This document shows, piece after piece, positions 27,629 through 36,791 of a stretch of 64,000 bases of DNA. A model generated the notes under the pieces. It saw nothing but the letters and a program-made list of their open reading frames with translations, ran no database searches and was not told the origin of the DNA. Source of the stretch: Balneola vulgaris DSM 17893 (lineage in GTDB: Bacteria; Bacteroidota; Rhodothermia; Balneolales; Balneolaceae). Position 1 is the first letter of the stretch; every line of letters starts with the position of its first letter. The position numbers and the translations under genes were made by a program. The stretch is from the NCBI RefSeq assembly GCF_000375465.1, contig NZ_AQXH01000001.1, positions 124,130 through 188,129 on the forward strand, given 5' to 3'.

Positions 27629-30094
27629 TTAATCAATATTTAAGATTTCATCAATACGAGAAAGCGCATCATTTAAGTGCACGCGTGTTTCTGCATTAAC
27701 ACTTGAACTTCTTACACCTTTGATTGTCTTCTTTAGTTCATTCAATTCGAATCTTAAAGAAGGACGAATGTCAGAGTCTTTGATATCAAGATTTCTGCCA
27801 AAAGTATCTTCTTCAAACATACTTTGAACTGAGCTTAAGTACTCTCGCTGAAGGTTTCGGCGGTAAGCATCAATATTCTGAGGCTTAGAGCTGTAAATTT
27901 CACTCCAAAGTCCTTTGCGAATATCTTCAAGCGCTTCTAATAAGCTGTAAGCTTCACTTTCAAATTCAGCTTGTTCTGATAAACGAATCATAGAACCCGC
28001 ATTCATCGTTGAGCGAAGAATACCTGATTGCAAACTCTTTACTCTATTGGTAGCTCCTTGAGCTTCGATTCTGAAAAGAATCTCTTTATCCAATAACCAG
28101 TGTGGAGTAGTAAAGGCATGCTCGTTTAAGAATTCCATAGCTTTTCTTTGGTAGTCGCCATCAACAGGAGTATACACCCAGCCTTCTTGGTTAGATGCTT
28201 TTCTAGTTTGATAAACACCACCTATGTTCGTTGCAACATGGCGGGCATAACGCGACCACTGACCGATTAACTCTCCATAGATTTCAGATAAATCGCTATA
28301 GTCTTCACCTGGAGTAGAAGTCCATTCAATTAAGTTAGGCACTACACGCTTTAAGTTCATTAAACCATAGGTACTAGACTTTACAGGGTCATCTCCTAAG
28401 TCTTCAGTTTGAGCTGAAGGATCATATCCTGTTGATGAAGCAAAACGGTATACAGGATCACCGGCTTTTTCTTCAATCCATTGGTCCAATACTGGTAGTT
28501 CGTCTTCTGGAGTTTTAGCAGTAGGAATTACGCGGTATCCCCAGTTCACAGAGTACAAGTCGTATGGCCCAATTTGACGAATATAACGAATGCCTTCATC
28601 GCCTGGCTGAGCTACATAATTCTGACGTGCATATTCCATGATGGTAGTTGCAATACCCCATTTCTGAGTGAATTCACCTGAACGTAGGGAATCGGTAGGG
28701 TATGCCGAACTTGACTGCATGTTATGCGGTAAACCAATAGCGTGGCCAATCTCATGAGAGATTACTCTACGCATCGTTTCACCAATTAAGTCATCGTCTA
28801 ATTTTAGTTTACGAGCTTCTGGATTCGAAGCGCCTGTCTCAATCATTAAACGATTACGGTATGAACGCATGTGGTTATGGTACCACACAATATCACTTTC
28901 AATAATCTCACCTGATCTAGGATCAGAAACACTTGGCCCAGTTGCGTTACGAACAGTACTAGCAACCCAACGGATGGTCGAGTAGCGAATATCTTCAGGG
29001 CTCCAATCTGGATCTTCTTCTTTGGTAGGTGGGATTTTAGCTTGAACAGCATTTTTAAAACCAGCTGCTTCGAAAGCTACATTCCAGTCTAATACACCTT
29101 GTACAATGTAAGAGCGATACTTTTCAGGGGTAGCAGGGTCTAAATAGTATACGATTGGCTTTACTGGCTCCACTAGTTCGCCACGAGCATAAGCTTCTGG
29201 ATCTTTAGGTTCTAGTCTCCAACGACGGATATACTCTTTGCTAGCTGCTTTTTGTTCATCTGAACCGTAATCGATTTGACGAATGCTGAAATAACCTACA
29301 CGGTAATCGGCATATCTTTTGCGCATTGGTTCTTCAGGTAGTAACACTAAACTTTGGCTCACATTCATGGTCAAGGTTTGAGTATTCTGGCTACTTGGTG
29401 GGTTAGCCGCAATGTAGGTCATTAATTGACGTACTTCGATGTTCTCAGGGAAACTTCTAACCGATTCAATTAAGCTTCTATCAGTATCTAGTCTACGTAC
29501 TTGATACTGACGGCGTAAGTACACCGGAATACCACTGATAGCTTCTACATCTTTAGAGAAGAGGTCGGTTACATCAATTACAACACCGGATGAATCTTTG
29601 CTCAATGCTTCAATGTCGAAGGCTGCAATAACAGGTTCAAGGTTGTTGGCCTTCACAGAGTTGTATACAGGGAGGTCTTTGTCAGCGATTGCGTTATAAG
29701 ACTTTTTTCGCATCAAGATACGATCCTGAACACGCTCAAACGTAAGTACTTGCTCCGCTGATTTTGATCCAGCTGAAGAGAACCCAGAATACCCAGGAGG
29801 TACACCCGCTACACGGCTTACCATGAGCATCTCACGGCCTAATAACTCGTTAGGGATTTCGAAAAAGTATTTCCCGCTTTGCTCGTGAACTGTAAATAAT
29901 CCAGTATCTGATTTAGCGTCTTTAGTTATGACTTTTGAAAAAGCTTTGATGCCATCTTTTGAAGATGGTCGAACAGATGAAGAACTCGTACTTTTAGTCG
30001 AATTCTTCGAGGAGGTATTCTTTGCACCGGTACAACCCGAAATAAGTAATCCGGATGCTAGAATAAACGAAAAGTATAGTAAACGTTTGTTCAT
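27629..30094 (-). CDS. Lipoprotein zinc metalloprotease (DUF5117/DUF4953 type)
   Basis: An 821-residue protein with a lipoprotein signal (LLISGC, modified Cys about residue 21) and a Ser/Lys-rich linker. It resembles the large zinc-dependent metalloproteases with DUF5117 and DUF5118 regions common in Bacteroidota: VHEQSGKYFFEIP, a substrate-binding central region (about 90-330), and a metzincin-like zinc site HEIGHAIGLPHN at 447-458 (His447, Glu448, His451, His457). The C-terminal half is helical. Probably attached to the outer membrane facing the periplasm or cell surface; substrate unknown. It is a single gene with the bidirectional terminator downstream. Confidence 0.87.
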   Translation of the reverse strand: MNKRLLYFSFILASGLLISGCTGAKNTSSKNSTKSTSSSSVRPSSKDGIKAFSKVITKDAKSDTGLFTVHEQSGKYFFEIPNELLGREMLMVSRVAGVPPGYSGFSSAGSKSAEQVLTFERVQDRILMRKKSYNAIADKDLPVYNSVKANNLEPVIAAFDIEALSKDSSGVVIDVTDLFSKDVEAISGIPVYLRRQYQVRRLDTDRSLIESVRSFPENIEVRQLMTYIAANPPSSQNTQTLTMNVSQSLVLLPEEPMRKRYADYRVGYFSIRQIDYGSDEQKAASKEYIRRWRLEPKDPEAYARGELVEPVKPIVYYLDPATPEKYRSYIVQGVLDWNVAFEAAGFKNAVQAKIPPTKEEDPDWSPEDIRYSTIRWVASTVRNATGPSVSDPRSGEIIESDIVWYHNHMRSYRNRLMIETGASNPEARKLKLDDDLIGETMRRVISHEIGHAIGLPHNMQSSSAYPTDSLRSGEFTQKWGIATTIMEYARQNYVAQPGDEGIRYIRQIGPYDLYSVNWGYRVIPTAKTPEDELPVLDQWIEEKAGDPVYRFASSTGYDPSAQTEDLGDDPVKSSTYGLMNLKRVVPNLIEWTSTPGEDYSDLSEIYGELIGQWSRYARHVATNIGGVYQTRKASNQEGWVYTPVDGDYQRKAMEFLNEHAFTTPHWLLDKEILFRIEAQGATNRVKSLQSGILRSTMNAGSMIRLSEQAEFESEAYSLLEALEDIRKGLWSEIYSSKPQNIDAYRRNLQREYLSSVQSMFEEDTFGRNLDIKDSDIRPSLRFELNELKKTIKGVRSSSVNAETRVHLNDALSRIDEILNID

Positions 30095-30239
30095 ACTTAG
30101 TAGTTAGTTGGATAAAAATTGCCCATAAATGTAGATAAAAAAAATAAGTAGTTTCGTAAAATGCTTTAATAAATAAATGAGAGCGGTTTGTACTGGTTAA
30201 AACTCAAAAAAATGAAACCGTTTTTTCAAAAAAAATACC

Positions 30240-30247
30240 TACCTTTG
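30240..30247 (+). promoter_or_regulatory. TAnnTTTG-type -7 box before ald
   Basis: TACCTTTG matches the Bacteroidota -7 consensus and lies 41 bases before the ald ATG, with a T-rich tract (TTTTTTC) about 19 bases upstream where a -33 element would sit. The 193 bases between 30095 and 30287 contain no gene. Confidence 0.45.
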
Positions 30248-30287
30248 GGGCTCTAAAATTTCAAGTAATTATTAAAATTTCGGCATT

Positions 30288-31403
30288 ATGATTATTGGTG
30301 TACCAAAAGAAATTAAAACTCACGAAAACCGTGTAGCTATACAACCTGGTGGCGTGTTACAGATGATTCGTAACGGACATGAGGTATTGATTCAAAAAAG
30401 CGCTGGGGTAGGAAGCGGTTTTAGTGATGAAGATTATATTAATGCCGGAGCTTCTATTATTGAAGATGTTGAAGAAGTTTGGAAGCGTGCTGATATGATC
30501 ATGAAAGTGAAGGAGCCTATCGCAGAAGAATACCCACGTATGCGCGAAGGTCAAGTTATCTTCACTTATTTCCACTTTGCAGCCGATGAAGCTCTTACTA
30601 AAGCTGTTGTGGATTCAAAATGTATCGCTATAGCCTATGAGACCGTTGAAAAAGCTGATCGTTCACTTCCACTTCTTATTCCTATGAGTGAAGTAGCAGG
30701 ACGTATGGCTGCTCAAGAAGGTGCTGTGTACTTAGAAAAGCCAAAAGGTGGACGTGGCGTGCTAATGGGTGGTATCCCAGGTGTAGCTCCTGCTAAAGTA
30801 TTGGTTCTAGGTGGCGGTATTGTAGGTGTAAATGCGGCTAAAATCGCAGCGGGTATGGGCGCTGATACTACTATTATGGATATCAACATGCCACGTTTAC
30901 GTTACCTCGACGATGTGATGCCTAAAAACATCAACACTGTATTTTCTTCAGAAGCGAACATCCGCGCGATGCTTCCAACCGTTGATATGATTATCGGTGC
31001 TGTTCTTAAGCCAGGTGCAAAAGCCCCTCACTTGATTACAAAAGAGATGCTGAGCGAAATGCGTCCAGGTACCGTACTTGTTGACGTTGCTATTGACCAA
31101 GGTGGATGTTTCGAGACTTCACGTCCAACTACTCACAAAGATCCAGTTTACGTAATTGATGATGTAGTACACTACTGTGTTGCTAACATGCCAGGCGCAG
31201 TTCCTTACACTTCTACTCTAGGTTTAACAAATGTAACGCTTCCGTACGCAGTTGCACTTGCTAATAAAGGTTGGGAACAAGCACTTAAAGACGATGCTGA
31301 ACTCCTAAAAGGACTAAACATCGTAGAAGGTACTATTGTTTACAAAGATGTTGCAGAAGCTTTCGGTTTAGAATGGAAGCCTGTTGATACCGTATTGAAC
31401 TAA
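30288..31403 (+). CDS. ald: Alanine dehydrogenase
   Basis: NAD-dependent interconversion of L-alanine and pyruvate plus ammonia, linking carbon and nitrogen metabolism. The 371 residues match the family. Arg15, Lys75 (KVKEP) and His96 (TYFHFA) are the substrate and catalytic residues, the Rossmann motif LGGGIVGVNAAK lies near 173-184, and VAIDQGGCFETSRPTTH near 268 is the alanine dehydrogenase signature. Monocistronic, with a promoter box upstream and two hairpins downstream. Confidence 0.96.
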   Translation: MIIGVPKEIKTHENRVAIQPGGVLQMIRNGHEVLIQKSAGVGSGFSDEDYINAGASIIEDVEEVWKRADMIMKVKEPIAEEYPRMREGQVIFTYFHFAADEALTKAVVDSKCIAIAYETVEKADRSLPLLIPMSEVAGRMAAQEGAVYLEKPKGGRGVLMGGIPGVAPAKVLVLGGGIVGVNAAKIAAGMGADTTIMDINMPRLRYLDDVMPKNINTVFSSEANIRAMLPTVDMIIGAVLKPGAKAPHLITKEMLSEMRPGTVLVDVAIDQGGCFETSRPTTHKDPVYVIDDVVHYCVANMPGAVPYTSTLGLTNVTLPYAVALANKGWEQALKDDAELLKGLNIVEGTIVYKDVAEAFGLEWKPVDTVLN

Positions 31404-31421
31404 CTAACAATTCGATGATTA

Positions 31422-31441
31422 AAGGGGATGTATTTCCCCTT
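31422..31441 (+). terminator. Hairpin after ald
   Basis: AAGGGGA (31422-31428) pairs with TCCCCTT (31435-31441) around a 6-base loop, 18 bases after the ald stop. There is no T run, so it may be an mRNA 3'-stabilising stem or an accessory to the terminator at 31457. Confidence 0.45.
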
Positions 31442-31456
31442 GAATTGAGATTCAGA

Positions 31457-31487
31457 AGCCGATTACGAAAGTGATCGGCTTTTTTTG
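31457..31487 (+). terminator. Intrinsic terminator of ald
   Basis: AGCCGAT pairs with ATCGGCT. The stem extends inward through a G-T pair and AC/GT to a GAAA (GNRA-type) loop, giving about 10 pairs, and is followed directly by a run of T. Strong rho-independent terminator between convergent ald and the permease gene. Confidence 0.9.
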
Positions 31488-31497
31488 TGGAGAAGTT

Positions 31498-32730
31498 TTA
31501 ACGACCGAAAGAAATCACTTTTAGCGGATCAGTTTGGGCAGCAACTCGTGCAGGAACCCACGATGCTAAGCCACACAGGAATAATGTGACGAGAGTTACT
31601 AAGAAGAAATCAATAGCATGAAGTTGAATGGGTACATATTGCATGTAATAGTTCTCTTCTGAAAGAGGAATCAACTGAAATTCAGTTTGTAGAAAGGCGA
31701 AGATTAAAGTGATACCTATGCCAATTACTAACCCTATAAACGACACCATTAAGCCTTCAAGAAGAAAGATCTTTCGAATGGTAGAAGATGGAGTTCCCAA
31801 AGTTTTTAGTATGCCAATATCTTTTGTACGCTCTAAAATCATCATTAAAACCGTACCTATCAGATTGAAGGCCGCAACTATGATCATCACACTAATTATG
31901 AGTGGTGTCATTTGTTCTTGAAGTTCCACCCATGCGAATATATTCCCAAACTTTTCAAAAATAGATTCAGTGAAAAAGGGGAAGGGTAGGTGGTTAATCA
32001 AGGTTTGTTGAAAGGGCTCAATCTGTTCATTATCAGCGAGTTTCAACTCAATAGCATTTGCTTCATGTTCACTGAATTGAAAGAGCGATTGAGCTTCTCT
32101 GCGGTCCACAATCACATAAACATCATCAAATAAGTCAATGCCGGTTTGGTAAATGGCTGTGACAGTAAACTGCTTAATCTCTGGTGAATTCAGGAGTGAA
32201 GGAATCCCATTAATGGTGTAGGTAGTGATTACATCACCAACTTCAGCCTTCAATAATTGAGCTAATTGTACTCCGATGATTGCCCCGAAAAGACCGTTTT
32301 CTTGTGGGCCTAAATCAAAGGTGCCCTCTGAAATGTATTCAGGTAAACTAGATACTCCACCTTCTGAATTTACGCCTTTTAGAATGGTCCCACTGATGTC
32401 ATCCTTCGTCTGTATCATCACCTGACCTTGAACTACAGCCTGCTTTCTATCAATTTCGGAAAGCTGATCTAGATAAGTGAGTAGCGTGTCAGATCGTTCA
32501 ATGGTGGGGGTAATAAACGATTGTGTAGCAATGGTATAGTGTGGAGCAAAACCATAAATCTTATTGTTTATGGTGGATTTAAAACCATGCCCTATAGACA
32601 GTGCTATTAAGAGGCCTGCGGAACCAACGGCTACGCCAGTAATCGACATGATTTTTATGAATGATAGAAACCGGGAACCCTTTCGGCTTCCATTAAAATA
32701 TCGGAGTGCTAAATACCATTCAAATTTCAT
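31498..32730 (-). CDS. LolC/LolE-type ABC transporter permease
   Basis: A 410-residue inner-membrane protein of the LolCE/MacB permease type. It has an N-terminal TM (about 20-45) with SRKGSRFLSFIKIMSITGVAVGSAG, a large periplasmic domain (about 50-260), and three C-terminal TMs (about 270-300, 320-350, 370-400) forming an FtsX domain; ERTKDIGILKTLG is the typical coupling-helix motif. Probably moves lipoproteins from the inner membrane. No LolD ATPase gene is adjacent. It follows lysS by 84 bases on the same strand. Confidence 0.86.
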   Translation of the reverse strand: MKFEWYLALRYFNGSRKGSRFLSFIKIMSITGVAVGSAGLLIALSIGHGFKSTINNKIYGFAPHYTIATQSFITPTIERSDTLLTYLDQLSEIDRKQAVVQGQVMIQTKDDISGTILKGVNSEGGVSSLPEYISEGTFDLGPQENGLFGAIIGVQLAQLLKAEVGDVITTYTINGIPSLLNSPEIKQFTVTAIYQTGIDLFDDVYVIVDRREAQSLFQFSEHEANAIELKLADNEQIEPFQQTLINHLPFPFFTESIFEKFGNIFAWVELQEQMTPLIISVMIIVAAFNLIGTVLMMILERTKDIGILKTLGTPSSTIRKIFLLEGLMVSFIGLVIGIGITLIFAFLQTEFQLIPLSEENYYMQYVPIQLHAIDFFLVTLVTLFLCGLASWVPARVAAQTDPLKVISFGR

Positions 32731-32753
32731 GTAATGTAAATAAGAGAAGTAAA

Positions 32754-32804
32754 AGAGGTATGCTCGGCGAATCTAAGTATTAAACTCACTAACTACATAC
32801 CTCT
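32754..32804 (-). terminator. Possible lysS terminator / inverted repeat
   Basis: AGAGGTATG and CATACCTCT form a perfect 9-bp inverted repeat with a 33-base loop in the 84-base gap between lysS and the permease gene. On the minus strand the stem is followed by TTTACTT. The large loop makes termination uncertain; it could be an attenuating or processing stem. Confidence 0.4.
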
Positions 32805-32814
32805 CTATAAATTG

Positions 32815-34344
32815 TTACTCAGGCTTCATTTGAGGGAAAAAGAGTACGTCTCTAATAGAATCTGAGTTGGTCATAATCATCGCTAAACGATCAATTCCAA
32901 TTCCGATACCAGCCGTTGGAGGCATTCCGTATTCAAGTGCTCGAATGAAGTCTTCATCAATAGTCATTGCTTCGTCATCACCATCAGCACGTAAACTAGC
33001 TTGTTCTTCTAAGCGCTCACGTTGATCAATAGGGTCGTTTAACTCGGTGTATGAATTGGCGATTTCTTTACCATTACAAATACACTCAAAGCGCTCTACT
33101 AAGCCTTCTTTTGAACGGTGTTTTTTGGTAAGTGGACTCATTTCGATAGGGTAGTCGGTAATGAAAGTAGGCTGTATAAGCTTGCCTTCAACATACTCAC
33201 CAAAGATCTCATCAATGATTTTTCCTTTTCCGAACGACTTATCTACTTCAACATGAAGCTCTTTGGCAGCCACTCTAAGCTCTTCAACCGATAAACCGTT
33301 TAAGTCTTTACCCGTTTCATTCTTGATAGCATCTAGCAAAGGAATTCGAGGCCATGGTGCTTTGAAATCGATTTCATGCTCACCAACGGTTACTTTGGTG
33401 CTTCCATGCATATCAATGGCAACACGTTCAATCATTTTCTCCGTGAAGTCCATCATCCAATGGTAGTCTTTGTAGGCAACGTATAATTCAACCTGTGTGA
33501 ATTCAGGATTGTGGAATCGCGATAGTCCTTCATTTCTGAAATCTTTTGAAAACTCATATACGCCATCAAAGCCACCAACAATAAGTCGCTTGAGGTACAA
33601 TTCATTAGCGATACGAAGGTAGAGGTCCATATCTAATGTATTGTGGTGCGTTACGAAAGGACGTGCAGAAGCGCCACCATAAACAGGCTGTAGAATCGGA
33701 GTTTCAACTTCCAAGTACCCTTTTTCATTCATCACATTTCGCATCGTTTGAACCATTTGGGTTCTTTTGCGGAAAGTGTCGCGTACTTCAGGGTTCACAA
33801 TTAAATCAACATAGCGTTGACGGTAGCGTAGTTCTTTGTCGGTAAAAGCATCATACACCACTTTTTCGCCATCTTCGTTTTCCACTTCTTTTGGTAGAGG
33901 AATAGGGCGCAGAGTTTTAGTTAGAAACTCAAACTCATTAGCATGAACAGTAGTCTCGCCAGTACGTGTTTTAAACACAAAACCTTTGATGCCAACGATA
34001 TCACCGATGTCCACCATTTTCTTGAAAACAGTGTTATAATTTTCAACGCCAACGTCATCACGACGAATATACACTTGAATAGTGCCCGCCGAATCTTGAA
34101 GGTTGAAGAAAGCGGCTTTACCCATAATACGGCGAGTCATAACTCGGCCAGCAATAGCAACTGTTTCGCTATCAGGGTTAGATTCTTCATCACGAACCAG
34201 TTCTTCATTCCCCTTAATGTCTGTGCTTAAGTGAGTTACATCAAAAGAGTAGGGGTAAGGATTTACACCCATTTTCTGTAGTTCAGCGAGTTTCTCGCGT
34301 CTAATTTCTTCTTGTTCAGAATGTGTAAGTTCCTGGTTCGACAT
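32815..34344 (-). CDS. lysS: Lysyl-tRNA synthetase, class II
   Basis: Charges tRNA-Lys. The 509 residues are the usual class II length: an N-terminal anticodon-binding OB fold (about 55-160, [18 protein letters not shown]) and a catalytic core with motif 2 ([14 protein letters not shown], near residue 270) and motif 3 ([14 protein letters not shown], near 480). The ATG at 34344 is preceded by a promoter-like box at 34387. Confidence 0.97.
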   Translation of the reverse strand: MSNQELTHSEQEEIRREKLAELQKMGVNPYPYSFDVTHLSTDIKGNEELVRDEESNPDSETVAIAGRVMTRRIMGKAAFFNLQDSAGTIQVYIRRDDVGVENYNTVFKKMVDIGDIVGIKGFVFKTRTGETTVHANEFEFLTKTLRPIPLPKEVENEDGEKVVYDAFTDKELRYRQRYVDLIVNPEVRDTFRKRTQMVQTMRNVMNEKGYLEVETPILQPVYGGASARPFVTHHNTLDMDLYLRIANELYLKRLIVGGFDGVYEFSKDFRNEGLSRFHNPEFTQVELYVAYKDYHWMMDFTEKMIERVAIDMHGSTKVTVGEHEIDFKAPWPRIPLLDAIKNETGKDLNGLSVEELRVAAKELHVEVDKSFGKGKIIDEIFGEYVEGKLIQPTFITDYPIEMSPLTKKHRSKEGLVERFECICNGKEIANSYTELNDPIDQRERLEEQASLRADGDDEAMTIDEDFIRALEYGMPPTAGIGIGIDRLAMIMTNSDSIRDVLFFPQMKPE

Positions 34345-34386
34345 GTAAATGTTAAATTAAATAGGTTTTTTGCGAATCAAAGGTTG

Positions 34387-34394
34387 CAAAAATA
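34387..34394 (-). promoter_or_regulatory. TAnnTTTG-type -7 box before lysS
   Basis: On the minus strand this reads TATTTTTG, matching TAnnTTTG, about 43 bases before the lysS ATG. No convincing -33 element is visible. Confidence 0.4.
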
Positions 34395-34445
34395 CCGAAT
34401 TGTGCAGAAAATTGTGTCATTAACATCCATACTTTATCTATTCTT

Positions 34446-35075
34446 TTGCAACTCATATCTACAGATCAAATTTCTGGGGCACCCAAGCAACTAATAATCG
34501 GTGCTAGTTCCATTCAAAAATCGCTGGATACTTCCATCTTAAGCCCTCTTGAATTAAAGGAGTGGAATGAGTTTAAGCATGACCATAGAAAAGCGGAGTT
34601 TCTAACTACACGGCATTTGTACCATGCTTTGGTGAGAGAGTATTTGGAGGGGAGAACCATTTCTTCCAATGAATTGTGTAAGCATGAGCAGGGCAAACCT
34701 TATGCGTTGATAAATGGTGAGGAGTTATATGTTAGTTTTGCACATACCAGAACGCATGTATTTGCTGCTATTTCTAAAACTTTAGATATCGGTATTGATG
34801 CCGAAAATATAGGCAGGAGCATACATCCTCGTTTACTGGATCGAATCTTAAATGAGCAAGAGTATGCATTAAAAGAAGAATGTGATCCTATTCTTTTGTG
34901 GACGGCTAAGGAAGCCGTTGTAAAGTTATTGGGTACGGGACTTCGAACGAATTTGAATGCTATTACCTTAAAAAAGTGTACAGAAAACGAATTCTTAGTA
35001 AGAATTAATGATGAAAATAGTTTTCAAATTTGTAGTTTCCGTGAACTGGATCATCAAATTTCTATTGCTTATTAA
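34446..35075 (+). CDS. 4'-phosphopantetheinyl transferase (Sfp type)
   Basis: Transfers phosphopantetheine from CoA to carrier proteins such as the ACP at 7545. The 209-residue size fits the Sfp/AcpT group rather than the short AcpS type. Signature residues are present: GIDAE with Asp118 and Glu120 for Mg2+, and WTAKEAVVK with Trp152, Lys155, Glu156 and Lys160. The start is taken as TTG at 34446, since no in-frame ATG exists before the conserved domain. A terminator hairpin follows at 35105. Whether it serves fatty-acid ACP or a secondary pathway is not decided here. Confidence 0.88.
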   Translation: MQLISTDQISGAPKQLIIGASSIQKSLDTSILSPLELKEWNEFKHDHRKAEFLTTRHLYHALVREYLEGRTISSNELCKHEQGKPYALINGEELYVSFAHTRTHVFAAISKTLDIGIDAENIGRSIHPRLLDRILNEQEYALKEECDPILLWTAKEAVVKLLGTGLRTNLNAITLKKCTENEFLVRINDENSFQICSFRELDHQISIAY

Positions 35076-35104
35076 GGCTTTAAAATACGGTTCATTTATT
35101 ATTG

Positions 35105-35155
35105 GCCTGAAGAGACTTTATCTCCTCAAATGGAAAGAGTGTCTTCAGGCTTTTC
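35105..35155 (+). terminator. Intrinsic terminator after the phosphopantetheinyl transferase
   Basis: GCCTGAAGA (35105-35113) pairs perfectly with TCTTCAGGC (35142-35150), with further CTTT/AAAG pairing inside the loop, followed by TTTTCT. It lies 29 bases after the stop codon. Confidence 0.75.
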
Positions 35156-35194
35156 TATGTCATCTACGCATTCTTATTAATAAATCATCAGCAC

Positions 35195-35947
35195 ATGCCA
35201 TTTACTAATATTACTAAGGAAGAACTCCAAGCATCCCTGAAAAATTCAAAAGCGGCTACAAATACTCCACAAAAAATTAGATTGTTGTTTGTGCCTACTC
35301 ATATGGATCCTGATAATCCAGAAGAGATTACATCCATCTATAAGAACATTTGCAGTTCAAGTTTTGATACGCTGGTAGTAATTGAATCGTACAAAGGCGA
35401 ATTAGAAAAGAAACTCAGTATTCCATCAAACCAAGTGTTTAACACACCATTTGGTGAAGTTAAAGTAGATGATAAGCTTAGAAATGAATTGTGCGATGAG
35501 GAAGATGATTTCTTTATCAACGATGGGGGGATGAGTGATGAAATGAGCTTGTACACCCAACTCATGATGATGCAAGCTTGCCAAAGTGATTTTGAAGTTG
35601 TGAGTGTTCAAATCGGCGATTACGATCCAGCTATTGTAAAGGAACTTGCTTTCGCTCTTGATGAGTTATTACAGTACCGAAATGCATTATTGGTATTCTG
35701 TTGCGACATCCCAAGTGATAATGCTGAGGAGCTTCAAAAGCTTAAAGATTTAATTGAATCAAACAATGAATCTGGATTGCATCACTACTTGAACAGCAAC
35801 GAAAAGAATGTAGAAGGAGCTCGTGCATTTATGACGGGTGTTTTAGTATCTAAATATTGGAACTTAGATATTTGGTTTACTCCCGTAACAGCTCAAACTA
35901 AATTTACAGGTGGATTCGCACATACTCGCCAACATCAGTTAGCCTAG
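35195..35947 (+). CDS. MEMO-family-like protein with altered metal site
   Basis: A 250-residue cytosolic protein whose layout resembles the MEMO1/AmmeMemoRadiSam B family: FNTPFGEVKVDDKLRNEL (about 87-104), MSDEMSLYTQLMMMQ (about 115) in the place of the family's EHSxE-x-QLP segment, and LLVFCCDIPSD (about 166) in the place of SSDLSH. The metal-ligand histidines expected in PHAGY, SHH, EHS and SH segments are mostly replaced, so a metal-free, non-catalytic version is inferred. It is followed after one base by the DUF2520 gene, so it heads the unit 35195-37119. Alternative: an unrelated alpha/beta protein. Confidence 0.5.
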   Translation: MPFTNITKEELQASLKNSKAATNTPQKIRLLFVPTHMDPDNPEEITSIYKNICSSSFDTLVVIESYKGELEKKLSIPSNQVFNTPFGEVKVDDKLRNELCDEEDDFFINDGGMSDEMSLYTQLMMMQACQSDFEVVSVQIGDYDPAIVKELAFALDELLQYRNALLVFCCDIPSDNAEELQKLKDLIESNNESGLHHYLNSNEKNVEGARAFMTGVLVSKYWNLDIWFTPVTAQTKFTGGFAHTRQHQLA

Positions 35948-35948
35948 T

Positions 35949-36791
35949 ATGCAATCAAATAGAATAACCATTATTGGCTTAGGCAACGTAGGGCTTACAT
36001 TAAACAAAGCCCTACCCAAAGCGGGTTATTCTATACATGGTTTATATTCTAGAAATAAGGGGGCTCACCCCAATGTAATTGACCGCCTTCCACGCACATC
36101 TGAAGAGTTAGGTGATATTTTATTTATTACCGTCTCTGATTCCGCACTAAAAGATGTAGTAGATGAACTCTCTCAACGAGATCTGAACTTTGAAGGAGTT
36201 ACGGTATTGCATTGCTCGGGCAATGAAAACTCGGAGTTATTGCAGCCATTTAAGGATGTAGGAGCCTCGGTTGGGGCGTTCCATCCAATGAAAGCCATAT
36301 TGAAAGGGCAGGACTCATTTGAAGATGTGTATTTTGATATTGAGGGTGATACACTAGCGGTGAAGAGGATGTATGAGTTAGCCAAAAAGCTAAAAGCACA
36401 TGCATTTGAAATCCCATCCTCGGCAAAGAGTTTAATACATGCGGCCTCGGTAATGGCATCGAATTACGTAGTTACATTATTGAATGCTTCTTCAGAAATG
36501 GCCGAACTTAGTGGCGTTTCTAAAGATGAAATCGAAAAGGCGCTATTAAGTTTAACGCGTAGTTCATTAAAAAATATGCTTGATAAGGGCATTGAGCATA
36601 GTTTAACGGGACCTATTGCCAGAGGGGATCTTTCAACAATCGAAAAACATTTGGAAGATCTTTCGGTAAATCCGAAATTGGTCGAACTTTATGCAAAACT
36701 GGGTTTACTCACTATCCCTTTAGCTAAAGATGTTGATATAGATACTCAACGAAGCTTGAAGGATTTATTTAATGGCAAAATCAAAGATTAG
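35949..36791 (+). CDS. Rossmann-like DUF2520 protein
   Basis: A 280-residue protein with an N-terminal Rossmann motif (IIGLGNVGLTLNKAL, about 8-22) and a C-terminal all-helical DUF2520 domain (about 135-275; KSLIHAASVMASNYVVTLL). The overall design resembles ketopantoate or pyrroline-carboxylate reductases, but no substrate is known. VLHCSGNE near residue 91 is typical of the family. It begins one base after the MEMO-like gene and its 3' end overlaps the next gene by 20 bases, suggesting coupled translation. Confidence 0.8.
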   Translation: MQSNRITIIGLGNVGLTLNKALPKAGYSIHGLYSRNKGAHPNVIDRLPRTSEELGDILFITVSDSALKDVVDELSQRDLNFEGVTVLHCSGNENSELLQPFKDVGASVGAFHPMKAILKGQDSFEDVYFDIEGDTLAVKRMYELAKKLKAHAFEIPSSAKSLIHAASVMASNYVVTLLNASSEMAELSGVSKDEIEKALLSLTRSSLKNMLDKGIEHSLTGPIARGDLSTIEKHLEDLSVNPKLVELYAKLGLLTIPLAKDVDIDTQRSLKDLFNGKIKD

